Positions 11,501 through 25,877 of a stretch of 64,000 nucleotides of DNA are shown one piece after another. The notes below the pieces were generated by a model. It saw only the letters and a program-made list of their open reading frames with translations. It had not been told where the DNA came from and made no database searches. This stretch comes from Mercurialis annua. Its lineage: Eukaryota > Streptophyta > Magnoliopsida > Malpighiales > Euphorbiaceae. The stretch lies in assembly GCF_937616625.2 (NCBI RefSeq), contig NC_065573.1, positions 7,827,001 through 7,891,000 of the forward strand, written 5' to 3'. Every line of letters begins with the position of its first letter. Positions within the stretch are counted from its first letter, which is position 1. Position numbers and translations under genes: made by a program.

Positions 11501-14500
11501 TTTAGCAATGTAAGGAAAATGTTTACAAACGTTATAAAACAAAATCAAACGTTAAAACGTTACGAAACAAATCCAAACGTTTAACATTTTTAGCGATTTA
11601 AGCCAAAAACGTTCACAAACATTACCAAACAAAACAGTCGTTTACAATCGTTACGAAACAAATCTAAACGTTTCACCTTTTTAGCGAATTAAGCCGACCG
11701 CTTACAAACATTATGAAACAAATAAACGTTTCTCCTTTTTAGCGATATAAGCCAAATGTTTACAACTGTTATGAAACAAATTCAAGCGTTTCACCTTTTT
11801 AGCAATTTAAACCAAACTTTTACAAACGTTACGAAACAAAACCAAATGTTTCACCTTTTTAGCGATATAAACCAAATGTTTACAAACTTTACAAAAGAAA
11901 TGCAAACGTTTCACCTTTTTAGCGATTTAAGCCAATTGTTTACAAAGGTTTCGAAACATATCCAAACGTTTAACCTTTTTAGAAATTTTATTCCGAACAT
12001 TTCACCTTTTTAGCGATTTAATCCAAACGTTTACAAACGTTAAAAAATAAATCCAATCGTTTCACATTTTTAGCAATTTAACCCAAATGTTTCACCATTT
12101 TAGCAATTTAAGCCAAACGTTTTACCTTTTTAGCGATTTAAGCAAAACGTTTCACCTTTTTAGCGATTTAATCCAAACGTTTACAAACGTTACGAAACAA
12201 ATCTAAATGCTTCACCTTTTTTGGTGATTTAAGCCAAACATTTACAAACGTTAGGAATAATCCAAACGTTTAAAATGTTACGAAACCTTTTTTAGCAATT
12301 TAAGCCAAACGTTTACAGACGTTACGAAACAAATCCAAACGTTTCACCTTTTTAGTGATTTAAAATAAACGTTTACAAATATTACGAAACAAATCCAAAC
12401 GGTTCACCTTTTTAGCAATTTAAGCCAAACGTTTACAAACGTTACTAAACAAAACCAAATATTTCACCTTTTTAGCGATTTAAGCCAAACGTTTATTGAC
12501 ATTACGAAACAAATCCAAACATTTCACATTTTTAGCGATTTAAGCCAAACGTTTACAAACGTTACGAAACAAATCCAAACCTTTCGCCTTTTTAGCGATT
12601 CAAGCCAAAAGTTTACAAAGGTTACGAAACAAATCCAAGTGTTTCACCTCATTAGCGATTTATGCCAAATGTTTAAAAACTTTACGAAACAAATACAAAC
12701 GTTTCACCTTTTTAGCGATTTAAGCCAAACGTTTACAAACGATAAAAAAGAAATCCAAACATTTCACATTTATAGCGATTTAAGCCAAACGTTTACAAAC
12801 GTTACGAAAAAACAGGATGTTTCACCTTTTTTGCGATTTAAGCCAAACGTTTATAAACATTACAAAACAAAACCAAACGTTTAAAACGTTACGAAACAAA
12901 TCCAAGCGTTTCTCTTTTTAGCAATTTAAGCCAAACGTTTATAAACGTTGCAAAACAAATCCAAACGTTTTACCTTTTTAGCGATTTATCCCAACCGTTT
13001 ACAAATGTTACGAAATAAATCCAAACGTTTCACCTTTTTAGCAACATAAGCCAATCGTTTACAAATGTTACGAAACAAATCCAAACGTTTCACCTTTTTA
13101 GCTATTTAAGCCAAACGTTTACAAACGTTAGGAAACAAATTCAAACATTATGAAACTAAACCAAACGTTTACAAACGTTATGAAACAAATCCAAGCGTTT
13201 CACCTTTGTAGAAATTTAAGTCAAACGTTTACAAACGGTACTAAAGAAATCCAAGCGTTTCATCTTTTTAACAGTTTAAGCAAAACGTTTACAAACGTTA
13301 CTAAACAAAACTTAACGTTTCACCTTTTTAGCGATTTAAGCCAAACGTTTACAAACGTTACGAAACAAATCTAAATGTTTCTCCATTTTAAAGATTAAAG
13401 CCAAACGTTTAAAACGTTATGAAACAAATCCAAATGTTTCCTATATTTAGCAATTTAAACTTAACGTTTACAAACGTTACAAAACAAAACCAGGCGTTTC
13501 ACCTTTTTAGCAATTTAATCCAAGCCTTTACAAACGTTACAAAAGAAATCCAAACGTTTTACATTTTTAGCGATTTAAGCAAAACGTTTACAAACGGTAT
13601 GAAACAAATCCAAACGTTTCACCTTTTTAGCTATTTAAGCCAAACGTTTACAAACATTACCAAACAAAACGAGTCGTTTACAAATGTTACAAAACAATCC
13701 AAACGTTTCACCTTTTTCGCAATTTATGCCAAACATTTACAAACGTTATGGAACCAATCCAAACGTTTCTCCTTTTTAGCGATTTAAGTCGAACATTTAC
13801 AAACGTTACGAAACAAAACCAAACGTTTCACCTATTTAGCAATTTAAGCCGAACGTTTATAAAAGTTACGAAACAAATAAACATTTCACCTTTTTAGCAA
13901 TTTCAGCTAAACGTTTACAAACGCTACGAAACAAATCAAAACGTTTCGACTTTTTAGCCATTGAAGCCAAACGTTTACAAACGTTACGAAACAAATCCAA
14001 ACATTTCCCAATTTTAGCGATTTAAGCCAAACGTTTATAAACGTTACCAAACAAAACCAAACATTTACAAACGTTGAGAAACGAATCAAAACGTATACAA
14101 ACATTACGAAACAAATCCAAACATTTCCCCATTTTAGCGATTTAAGCCAAACGTTTACAAACGTTACGAAAAAATCCAAACGTTTCACCTTTTTAGCGAT
14201 TTAAGCCAAACGTTTACAAATGTTACGAAACAAAACCAAGCTATTCAACTTTTTAGCAATTTAAGCCAAACGTTTACAAACGTTACGAAGCGTTTCACCT
14301 TTTTAAAAATTTAAGCTGAACGTTTACAAATGTTACGAAACAAATCCAAGCGTTTCACCTTTTTAGCAATTTGAGCCAAACGTTTACAAACGTTACAAAA
14401 CAAATCCAAACGTTTCACCTTTTTAGTCATTTAAGCCAAAAATTTACAAATGTTACGAAACAAATCCAAACGAGTCACATTTTTATTGTTTTAAGCCAAA

Positions 14501-16773
14501 CGTTTACAAAGGTAACGAAACAAATCCAAACGTTTCCCTAGTTTAGCAATGTAAGCCAAACGTTTACAAACATTACGAAACAAATCCAAACGTTTCCCCT
14601 TTTTAGCGATTTAAGCCAAATGTTTACAATTGTTACGAAACAAATCCAAGCGTTTCACCCTTTTGGCAATTTAAGCAAAACATTTACAAACGTTAAAAAA
14701 TAAATCCAAACGTTTCACCGTTTTAGCGATTTAAGCCAAACGTTTACAAACGTTACGAAACAAATCCAAACGTTTAACATTTTTAGCGTTAAGCCAAACG
14801 TTTACAAACGTTACGAAACAAAACCAAGCGTTTCACCTTTTTAGCAATTTAAGTCAAACGTTTACAAACGTAACGAAACAAATCCAAGCGTGTCATCCTT
14901 TTAGCAATTTAAGCCAAACGTTACGAAACAAATCCAAGCATTTCACCTTTTTAGCAATTTAAGCCAAATGTTTACAAATGTTACAAAACAAATCCTAACA
15001 TTTCACCTTTTTAGCGATTTAAGCCAAATGTTTACAAACGCTACGAAACAAATCCAAACGTTTCACCTTTTTAGCGATTCAAGCCAAACGTTTAGAAACA
15101 ATACGAAACTAATCCAAACGTTTCCCCTTTTTAGCAATTTAAGCCAAACGTCTACAAACGTTTCGAAACAAATCCAAGCGTTTCACCTTTTTAGCAATTT
15201 AAGCCAAACGTTTACAAACGTTCTGAAACAAATCCAAGCGTTTCACCTTTTTAGTAATTTAAGCCAAACGTTTACAAACGTTCCGAAACAAATCCAAGCG
15301 TTTCACCTTTTTAGTAATTTACGCCAAACGTTTACAAACGTTCCGAAACAAATCCAAGCGTTTCACCTTTTTAGTGATTTAAGCTGAACGTTTACAAATA
15401 TTATGAAACAAAAAAACGTTTCTCCTTTTTAGCGATATAAGCCAAATGTTTACAAATGCTATGAAACAAATCCAAGCGTTTCACCTTTTTAGCAATTTAA
15501 ACCAAACGTTTAGAAATGTTTCGAAACAAAACCAAATGTTTCACCTTTTCAGCGATATAAACCAAAAGTTTACAAACGTTACGAAAGAAATCCAAACGTT
15601 TCACCTTTTTAGCGATTTATGCCAATCGTTTACAAAGGGTTCGTAACATATCCAAACGTTTAACTATTTTACCGATTTAAGCCAAACGTTTACAAAGGTG
15701 ACGAAACAAATCCAAATGTTTCCCAATTTTAGCGATGTAAGCGAAACGTTTACAAACATTACGAAACAAATCCAAAAATTTCACCTTTTTAGCGATTTAA
15801 GCTAAATGTTTACAAATGTTACAAAACAAATCCAAGAGTTTCACCTTTTTGGCAATCTAAGCAAAACGTTTACAAACGTTACAAAATAAATCCAAACGTT
15901 TCACCATTTTTGCGATTTAAGCCAAACGTTTACAAACGTTATGAAACAAATACAAACGTTTCACTTTTTTGGCGATTTGAAGCCAAACGTTTACAAATGT
16001 AACGAAACAAATCCAAACGTTTGAGAAATTTAAGCCAAACGTTTCCAAACGTTTCCCTTTTTTAGCGATGTAAGGCAAATGTTTACAAACGTTATTAAAC
16101 AAAACCAAACGTAAAAACGTTACGAAACAAATCCAAACGTATAACATTTTTAGCGATTTAAGCCAAAAACGTTTACAAACATTACCAAGCAAAACAGTCG
16201 TTTACAAACGTTACGAAACAAATCCAAACGTTTCACCTTTTTAGCGATTTAAGCCGACCGTTTACAAACATTATGAAACAAATAAACATTTCTCCTTTTT
16301 AGCGATATAAGCCAAATGTTTACAAATGTTATGAAACAAATCCAAGCGTTTCACCTTTTTAGCAATTTAAACCAAACGTTTACAAACGTTACGAAACAAA
16401 ACCAAATGTTTCACCTTTTTAGCGATATAAACCAAAAGTTTACAAACGTTACAAAAGAAATCCAAACGTTTCACCTTTTTAGCGATTTAACCCAATCATT
16501 TACAAAGGTTTCGAAACATATCCAAACGTTTAACCTTTTTAGATATTTTATTCCGAACATTTCACCTTTTTAGCGATTTAATCCAAACGCGTTAAAAAAC
16601 AAATCCAATTGTTTCACATTTTTAGCAATTTAACCCAAATGTTTCACCATTTTAGCAATTTAAGCCAAACGTTTTGCCTTTTTAGCGATTTAAGCAATAC
16701 GTTTCACCTTTTTAGCGATTTAAGCCAAACGTTTACAAACGTTACGAAACAAATATAAACGTTTCACCTTTTT

Positions 16774-16798
16774 AAACGTTTGGCTTAAATCGCTAAAA
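16774..16798 (-). repeat. 25-bp inverted satellite scrap at a rearrangement junction
   Basis: Within plus-strand satellite the bases AAACGTTTGGCTTAAATCGC plus TAAAA appear in reverse orientation. The flanking text to the left belongs to the run seen at about 12200; the text to the right jumps to the run seen at about 13950, with a short repeat of ACTTTTTAG and a repeated piece of GTTACGAAACAAA. The pattern fits a deletion sealed by end joining, with locally copied filler DNA. Confidence 0.85.
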
Positions 16799-19700
16799 TT
16801 TCGACTTTTTAGACTTTTTAGCGATTGAAGCCAAACGTTACGAAACAAATGTTACGAAACAAATCCAAACATTTCCCCATTTTAGCGATTTAAGCCAAAC
16901 GTTTACAAACGTTACGAAAAAATCCAAACGTTTCACCTCTTTAGTGATTTAAGCCAAACGTTTACAAATATTACGAAACAAAACCAAGCTATTCACCTTT
17001 TTAGCAATTTAAGCCAAACGTTTACAAACGTTACGAAGCGTTTCACCTTTTTAACAATTTAAGCTAAACGTTTACAAACGTTACAAAACAAATCCAAGCG
17101 TTTCACCTTTTTAGCAATTTGAGCCAAACGTTTAAAAACGTTACAAAACAAATCCAAACGTTTCACCTTTTTAGGTATTTAAGCCAAAAATTTACAAACG
17201 TTACGAAAAAATCCAAACGTTTCACATTTCTAGTGATTTATGTCAAACGTTTACAAAGGTTACGAAACAAATCCAAACGTTTCCCCAGTTAAGCAATGTA
17301 AGCCAAACGTTTACAAACATTACGAAACAAATCCAAACGTTTCACATTTTTAGCGATTTAAGCCAAATGTTTACAAATGTTACAAAACAAATCCAAGTGT
17401 TTCACCCTTTTGGCAATCTAAGCAAAACGTTTACAAACGTTACAAAATAAATCCAAACGTTTTATCTTTTTAGCGATTTAAGCCAAACGTTTAAAAACGT
17501 TAGGAAACAAATCCAAACGTTTCACATTTTTAGCGATTTAAGCCAAACGTTAACAAACATTACGAAACAAAACCAAGCGTTTCACCTTTTTAACAATTTA
17601 ATCCAAACGTTTACAAACGTAACAAAACAAATCCAAGCGTGTCATCGTTTTAGCAATTTAAGCAAAAGCTTACGAAACAAATCCAAGCTTTTCACCTTTT
17701 TAGCAATTTAAGCCAAATGTTTACAAACGTTACAAAACAAATCCAAACATTTCACCTTTTTAGCGATTTAAGCCAAATGTTTACAATCGCTACGAAACAA
17801 ATCCAAACGTTTCACCTTTTTAGAGATTCAAGCCAAACGTTTAGAAACGCTACGAAACAAATCCAAAAGTTTATCCTTTTTAGCAATTCAAGCCAAACGT
17901 CTACAAACGTTGTGAAACAAATCCAAGCCTTTCACCTTTTTAGCAATTTAAACCAAACGTTTACAAACGTTCCGAAACAAATCCAAGCGTCTCACCTTTT
18001 TAGCAATTTAAGCCAAACGTTTACAAAGGTTACAAAACAAATCCAAGCGTTTCACCTTTTTAGTAATTTAAGCCAAACGTTTACAAACGTTCCGAAACAA
18101 GTCCAAACATTTCACCTTTTTAGCAATTTAAGCCAAACGTTTACAAACGTTACAAAACAAATCCAAGCGTTTCACCTTTTTAGTGATATAAGCCAAACGT
18201 TTACAAACGATACGAAACAAGTCCAAACATTTCACCTTTTTAGCGATTTAGCCAAACGTTTACAAACGTTATGAAATTAATCCAAATGTTTCACCTTTTT
18301 AGAGATTTAAACCAAACGTTAACAAACGCTACAAAACAAATACAAGCGTTTCGCCTTTTTAGCAATTTATGCCAAACGTTTACAAACGCTATGAAACAAA
18401 TCAAAACGTTTCACCTTTTTAGCGATTGAAGCCAAACGTTTACAAACGTTACGAAACAAATCCAAACATTTCCCAATTTTAGCGATTTAAGCCAATCGTT
18501 TATAAACGTTACCAAACAAAACCAAACATTTACAAACGTTACGAAACAAATCTAAACGTATACAAATGTTAAGAAACAAATCCAAACGTTTACGAAAGTT
18601 ACGAAAAAATCCAAACGTTTCACCTTTTTAGCGATTTAAGCCAAATTTTTACAAAAGTTACGAAACAAATCCAAACGTTTGCAAACATTACGTAACAAAA
18701 ACAAACATTTAAGCAAAACGTTTACAAACGCTACGAAACAAATCCAAACGTTTCTCATTTTAAGCGATTGAACCAAACGTTTACAAACGTTAAGAAACAA
18801 ATCCAAACGGTTCCCCATTTTAGCGATTTAAGTCAAACGATTATAAACGTTAGGAAGGAAAATCAAACGTTTACAAAAATAAATCCAAACGTTTCACATT
18901 TTTAGCAGTTTAAGCCAAACTTTTACAAAGTTATGAAACAAAACCAAGCTATTCACCTTTTTAGCAATTTAATCCAAACGTTTACAAACATTACGAAGCG
19001 TTTCACCTTTTTAACGATTTAAGCTAAATGTTTACAAACGTTACGAAACAAATCCAAGCGTGTCACCTTTTTAGCAATTTGAGCCAAACGTTTACAAACG
19101 TTACAAAACAAATCCAAATATTTCACCTTTTTAGGTATATAAGCCAAAGGTTTACAAACGTCATGAAAAAATCAAAACGTTTCACATTTTTAGCGATTTA
19201 AGCCAAACGTTTCACCTATTTAGCAAATTAAGCAAAACATTTACAAACGTTATGGAACGAATCCAAACGTTTCCCCTTTGTAGCTATTTAAGCCGAACTT
19301 TTACAAACGTTACGAAACAAAACCAAACGGTTCACCTTTTTAGCGATTTAAGCCGAACGCTTACAAACATTATGAAACAAATAAGTGTTTCTCCTTTTTA
19401 GCGATATAAGCCAAATGATTACAAATGCTATGAAACAAATCCAAACGTTTCACCTTTTTAGCAATTTAAACCAAACGTTTACAAACGTTACGAAACAAAA
19501 CCAAATGTTTCAACTTTTTAGCGATTTAAGCCAATCGTTTATAACGGTTTCGAAACATATCCAAACGTTTATCCTTTTAAGCGATTTATGCCAAACGTTT
19601 ACAAAGGTGACGAAACAAATCCAAATGTTTCCCCATTTTAGCGACGTAAGCCAAACGTTTACAAACATTACGAAACAAATCCAAACGTTTCACCTTTTTA

Positions 19701-22700
19701 GCGATTTAAGGCAAATGTTTACAAATGTTACAAAACAAATCCAAGCGTTTCACCTTTTTGGCAATCTAAGCAAAACGTTTACAAACGTTACAAAATAAAT
19801 CTAAACATTTCACCTTTTTAGCGATTTAAGCCAAACGTTTACAAACGTTACGAAACAAATACAAACGTTTCACCTTTTTAGCGATTGAAGCCAAACGTTT
19901 ACAAATGTTACGAAACAAACCCAAACGTTTGAACAATTTAAGCCAAACGTTTCCAAACGTTTCCCTTTTTAGCGATGTAAGGCAAATGCTTACTAACGTT
20001 ATAAAACAAAACCAAACGTTAAAACGTTACGAAACAAATCCAAACTTTTCAGCTTTTTAGCGATTTAAGTCGACCGTTTACAAACAATATGAAACAAATA
20101 AACGTTTCTCCTTTTTAGCGATATAAGCCAAATGTTTACAAATGCTATGAAACAAATCCAAGCGTTTCACCTTTTTAGCAATTTAAACCAAACGTTTACA
20201 AACGTTACGAAACAAAACCAAATGTTTCACCTTTTTAGCGAAATAAACCAAAGGTTTACAAACGTTACAAAAGAAATCCAAACGTTTCATCTTTTTAGCG
20301 ATTTAAGCCAATCGTTTACAAAGGTTTCGAAACATATCCAAACGTTTAACCTTTTTAGAAATTTTATTCCGAACATTTCACCTTTTAAGCGATTTAATCC
20401 AAACGTTTACAAACGTTAAAAAACAAATCCAATCATTTCACATTTTTAGCAATTTAACCCAAATGTTTCACCATTTTAGCAATTTAAGCCAAACGTTTTA
20501 CCTTTTTAGCGATTTAAGCAAAACGTTTCACCTTTTTAGCGATTTAAGCCAAACGTTTACAAACGTTACGAAACAAATCTAAACGTTTCACCTTTTTTGG
20601 GGATTTAAGCCATACATTTACAAACGTTACGAAACTAATCCAAACGTTTAAAATGTTACAAAACCTTTTTTAGCAATTTAAGCCAAACGTTTACAGACGT
20701 TACGAAACAAATCCAAATGGTTCACCTTTTTAGCAATTTAAGCCAAACGTTTACAAACGTTACGAAACAAAACCAAATGTTTCACCTTTTAGCGATTTAA
20801 GCCAAACGTTTATGACATTACGAAACAAATCCAAACATTTCACCTTTTTAGCGATTTAAGCCAAACGTTTACAAACGTTACGAAACAAATCCAAACCTTT
20901 CGCCTTTTTAGCGATTCAAGCCAACAGTTTACAAAGGTTACGAAACAAATCCAAGTGTTTCACCTTTTTAGCGATTTATGCCAAATGTTTAAAAACTTTA
21001 CGAAACAAATCCAAACGTTTCACCTTTTTAGCGATTTAAGCCAAACGTTTACAAACAATAAGAAACAAATCCAAATGTTACGCCTTTATAGCGATTTAAG
21101 CGAAACGTTTACAAACATTACGAAACAAAACAGGACGTTTCCCCTTTTATGTCATTTAAGCCAAATGTTTGTAAACATTACGAAACAAAACCAAACGTTT
21201 AAAACGTTACGAAACAAATCCAAGCGTTTCATATTTTTAGCAATTTAAGCCAAACGTTTATAAACGTTGCAAAACAAATCCAAACGTTTTACCTTTTTAG
21301 CGATTTATGCCAACCGTTTACAAATGTTGTGAAATAAATCCAATCGTTTCACCTTTTTAGCAATCTAAACCAAACGGTTACAAATGTTACGAAACAAATC
21401 CAAACGTTTCACCTTTTTAGCTATTTAAGCCAAACGTTTACAAACTTTACGAAACAAATTCAAACATTACGAAACTAAACCAAACGTTTACAAACGTTAC
21501 GAAACAAATCCAAGCGTTTCACCTTTGTAGCAATTTAAGGCAAACGTTTACAAACGATACTAAAAAAATCCAAGTGTTTCATCTTTTTAACAATTTAAGC
21601 AAAACGTTTACAAACGTTACGAAACAAATCTAAATGTTTCTCCATTTTAGAGATTAAAGCCAAACGTTTAAAACGTTATGAAACAAATCCAAACGTTTCC
21701 TATATTTAGCAATTTAAGCTTAACGTTTACAAACGTTACGAAACAAAACCACGCGTTTCACCATTTTAGCAATTTAAGCCAAACCTTTACAAACGTTACG
21801 AAAGAAATCCAAATATTTTACATTTTTAGCGATTTAAGCAAAACGTTTACAAACGGTATGAAACAAATCCAAACGTTTCACCTTTTTAGCTATTTAAGCT
21901 AAACGTTTACAAACATTACCAAACAAAACGAGTCGTTTACAAACGTTACAAAACAATTCCAAACTTTTCACCTTTTTCGCAATTTATGCCAAACATTTAC
22001 AAACGTTATGGAACCAATCCAAACGTTTCTCCTTTTTAGCGATTTAAGTCGAACGTTTACAAACGTTACGGAACAAAACCAAACGTTTCACCTATTTAGC
22101 AATTTAAGCCGAACGTTTATAAAAGTTACGAAACAAATAAACGTTTCACCTTTTTAGCAATTTAAGCTAAACGTTTACAAACGCTACGAAACAAATCAAA
22201 ACGTTTCGACTTTTTAGCGATTGAAGCCAAACGTTTACAAACGTTACGAAACAGATCGAAACATTTTCCAATTTTAGCGATTTAAGCCAAACGTTTATAA
22301 ACGTTACCAAACAAAACCAAACGTTTACAAACGTTAAGAAACGAATCTAAACGTATACAAACGTTACGAAACAAATCCAAACAAATCCCCATTTTAGCAA
22401 TTTAAGCCAAACGTTTACAAACGTTACGTAAAAATCCAAACGTTTCACCTTTTTAGCGATTTAAGCCAAACGTTTACAAAGGTTACAAAACAAAACCAAG
22501 CTATTCACCTTTTTAGCAATTTAAACCAAACGGTTACAAACGTTACGAAACAAATCCAAGCGTTTCAACTTTTTAGCAACTTGAGCCAAACGTTTACAAA
22601 CGTTACAAAACAAATCAAAACGTTTCACCTTTTTAGCCATTTAAGCCAAAACTTTACAAACGTTACGAAAAAAATCCAAACGTTTCACATTTTTAGTGAT

Positions 22701-24667
22701 TTAAGCCAAACGTTTACAAAGGTGACGAAATAAATCCAAACGTTTCCCCAGTTTAGAAATGTAAGCCAAACATTTACAAACATTACGAAACAAATCCAAA
22801 CGTTTCACCTTTTTAGCGATTTAAGCCAAATGTTTACAAATGTTACGAAACAAATCCAAGCGTTTCACCTTTTTAGCGATTTAAGCCAAATGTTTACAAA
22901 CGTTACGAAACAAATCCAAACATTTCACATTTTTAGCAATTTAAGCCAAATGTTTACAAACGTTACGGAACAAATCCAAACGTTTGCAAACATTACGGAA
23001 CAAAAACAAACATTTAAGCCAAACATTTACAAACGCTACGAAACAAATCCAAAGGTTTCTCATTTTAAGCGATTGAACCAAACGTTTACAAACGTTAAGA
23101 AACAAATCCAAACGGTTCCCCATTTTAGCGATTTAAGCCAAACGATTATAAACGTTAGGAAACAAAAGCAAACGTTTACAAAAATAAATCCAAACGTTTC
23201 ACATTTTTAGCAATTTAAGCCAAACGTTTACAAACGTTACGAATCAAAACCAAGCTATTCACCTTTTTAGCAATTTAAGCCAAACGTTTACAAACGTTAC
23301 AAAGCATTTCACCTTTTTAACAATTTAAGCTAAACGTTTACAAACGTTACGAAACAAATCCAAGCGTGTCACCTTTTTAGCAATTTGAGCCAAACGTTTA
23401 CAAGCGTTACAAAACAAATCCAAACGTTTCACGTTTTTAGGTATTTAAGCCAAAGGTTTACAAACGTTACGAAAAAATCCAAACGTTTCACATTTTTAGC
23501 GATTTAAGCCAAACGTTTACAAAGGTGACGAAACAAATCCAAATGTTTCCCCATTTTAGCGATGTAAGCCAAACGTTTACAAACATTACGAAACAAATCC
23601 AAACGTTTCACCTTTTTAGCGATTTAAGCCAAATGTTTACAAATGTTACAAAACAAATCCAAGCGTTTCACCTTTTTGGCATTCTAAGCAAAACGTTTAC
23701 AAACGTTACAAAATAAATCCAAACGTTTCACCTTTTTAGCGATTTAAGCCAAACGTTTACAAACGTTACGAAATAAATACAAACGTTTCACCTTTTTAGC
23801 GATTGAAGCCAAACGTTTAAAAATGTTATGAAACAAATCCAAACGTTTGAGCAATTTAAGCCAAACGTTTCCAAACGTTTCCCTTTTTTAGCGATGTAAG
23901 CCAAATGTTTAAAAACGTTATAAAACAAAATCAAACGTTAGTACATTACGAAACAAATCCAAACGTTTAACATTTGTAGCAATTTATGCCAAAAACGTTT
24001 ACAAACATTACCAAACAAAACAGTCATTGACAAACGTTACGAAACAAATCCAAACGTTTCACCTTTTTAGCAAATTAAGCAAAACATTTACAAACGTTAT
24101 GGAACGAATCCAAACGTTTCCCCTTTGTAGCAATTTAAGCCGAACGTTTAAAAACTTTACAAAACAAAACCAAACGTTTCAACTTTTTAGAGATTTAAGC
24201 GAACGTTTACAAACTTTATGAAACAAATAAATGTTTCTCCTTTTTAGCGATATAAGCCAAATGTTTACAAATGCTATGAAACAAATCCAAGCGTTTCACC
24301 TTTTTAGCAATTTAAACCAAACGATTACAAACATTACGAAACAAAACCAAATGTTTCACCTTTTTAGCGATATAAACCAAAAGTTTACGAACGTACAAAA
24401 GAAATCCAAACGTTTCACCTTTTTAGCGATTTAAGCCAATCGTTTACAAAGGTTTCGAAACATATCCAAACGTTTCACCTTTTTAGAAATTTTATTCCGA
24501 ACATTTCACCTTTTTAGCGATTTAATCCAAACGTTTACAAACGTAAAAAAACAAATCCAATCGTTTCACATTTTTAGCAATTTAACCCAAATGTTTCACT
24601 ATTTTAGGGATTTAAGCCAAACGTTTTACCTTTTTAGCGATTTAAGCAAAACGTTTCACCTTTTTAG

Positions 24668-25877
24668 CGATTTAAGCCAAACATTTACAAACGTTACGAA
24701 ACAAATCTAAATGTTTCACCTTTTTTGGCGATTTAAGCCAAACATTTACAAACTTTACGAAACTAATCCAAACATTTAAAACGTTACGAAACCTTTTTTT
24801 AGCAATTTAAGCCAAACGTTTACAGACGTTACGAAACAAATCCAAACGTATCACCTTTTTAGCGATTTAAAAACAACGTCTACAAATATTACGAAACAAA
24901 TCCAAACGGTTCACCTTTTTAGAAATTTAAGCCAAATGTTACGAAACAAAACCAAATATTTAACCTTTTTAGCGATTTAAACCAAACGTTTATTAACATT
25001 ACGAAACAAATCCAAACATTTCACCTTTTTAGCGATTTATGCCAAACGTTTACAAACGTTACGAAACAAATCCAAACCTTTCGCCTTTTTAGCGATTCAA
25101 GTAAAAAATTTACAAAGTTTACGAAACAAATCCAAGTGTTTCACTTTTTTAGCGATTTATGCCAAATGTTTAAAAACATTACGAAAAAAATCCAAACGTT
25201 TCACCTTTTTAGCAATTTAAGCCAAACGTTTACAAACGATAAGAAACAAATCTAAACGTTTCACCTTTATAGCGATTTAAGCCAAACATTTACAAACGTT
25301 ACGAAACAAATCTAAATGTTTCACCTTTTTTGGCGATTTAAGCCAAACATTTACAAACTTTACGAAACTAATCCAAACATTTAAAACGTTACAAAACCTT
25401 TTTTAGCAATTTAAGCCAAACGTTTACAGACGTTACGAAACAAATCCAAACGTATCACCTTTTTAGCGATTTAAAAAAAACGTCTGCAAATATTACGAAA
25501 CAAATCCAAACGGTTCACCTTTTTAGAAATTTAAGCCAAACGTTACGAAACAAAACCAAATGTTTCACCTTTTTAGCGATTTAAGCCAAACGTTTATTAA
25601 CATTACGAAACAAATCCAAACATTTCACCTTTTTAGCGATTTATGCCAAACGTTTACAAACGTTACGAAACAAATCCAAACCTTTCGCCTTTTTAGCGAT
25701 TCAAGTAAAAAATTTACAAAGTTTACGAAACAAATCCAAGTGTTTCACCTTTTTAGCGATTTATGCCAAATGTTTAAAAACTTTACGAAAAAAATCCAGA
25801 CGTTTCACCTTTTTAGCAATTTAAGCCAAACGTTTACAAACGATAAGAAACAAATCTAAACGTTTCACCTTTATAGC
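24668..25877 (+). repeat. 605-bp tandem duplication inside the satellite (two copies)
   Basis: Copy 1 runs from about 24668 to 25272 and copy 2 from about 25273 to 25877. Shared rare variants show the copying: a stretched CACCTTTTTTGGCGATTTAAG, TTTACAAACTTTACGAAACT, AACCTTTTTTAGC, TTTACAGACGTTACG, CCAAACGTATCACC and AAAAAATTTACAAAGTTTACG all recur in the same order about 605 bp apart. The unit equals ten monomers plus a few bases. The copies differ at only scattered positions, so the duplication is younger than its surroundings. Confidence 0.85.
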
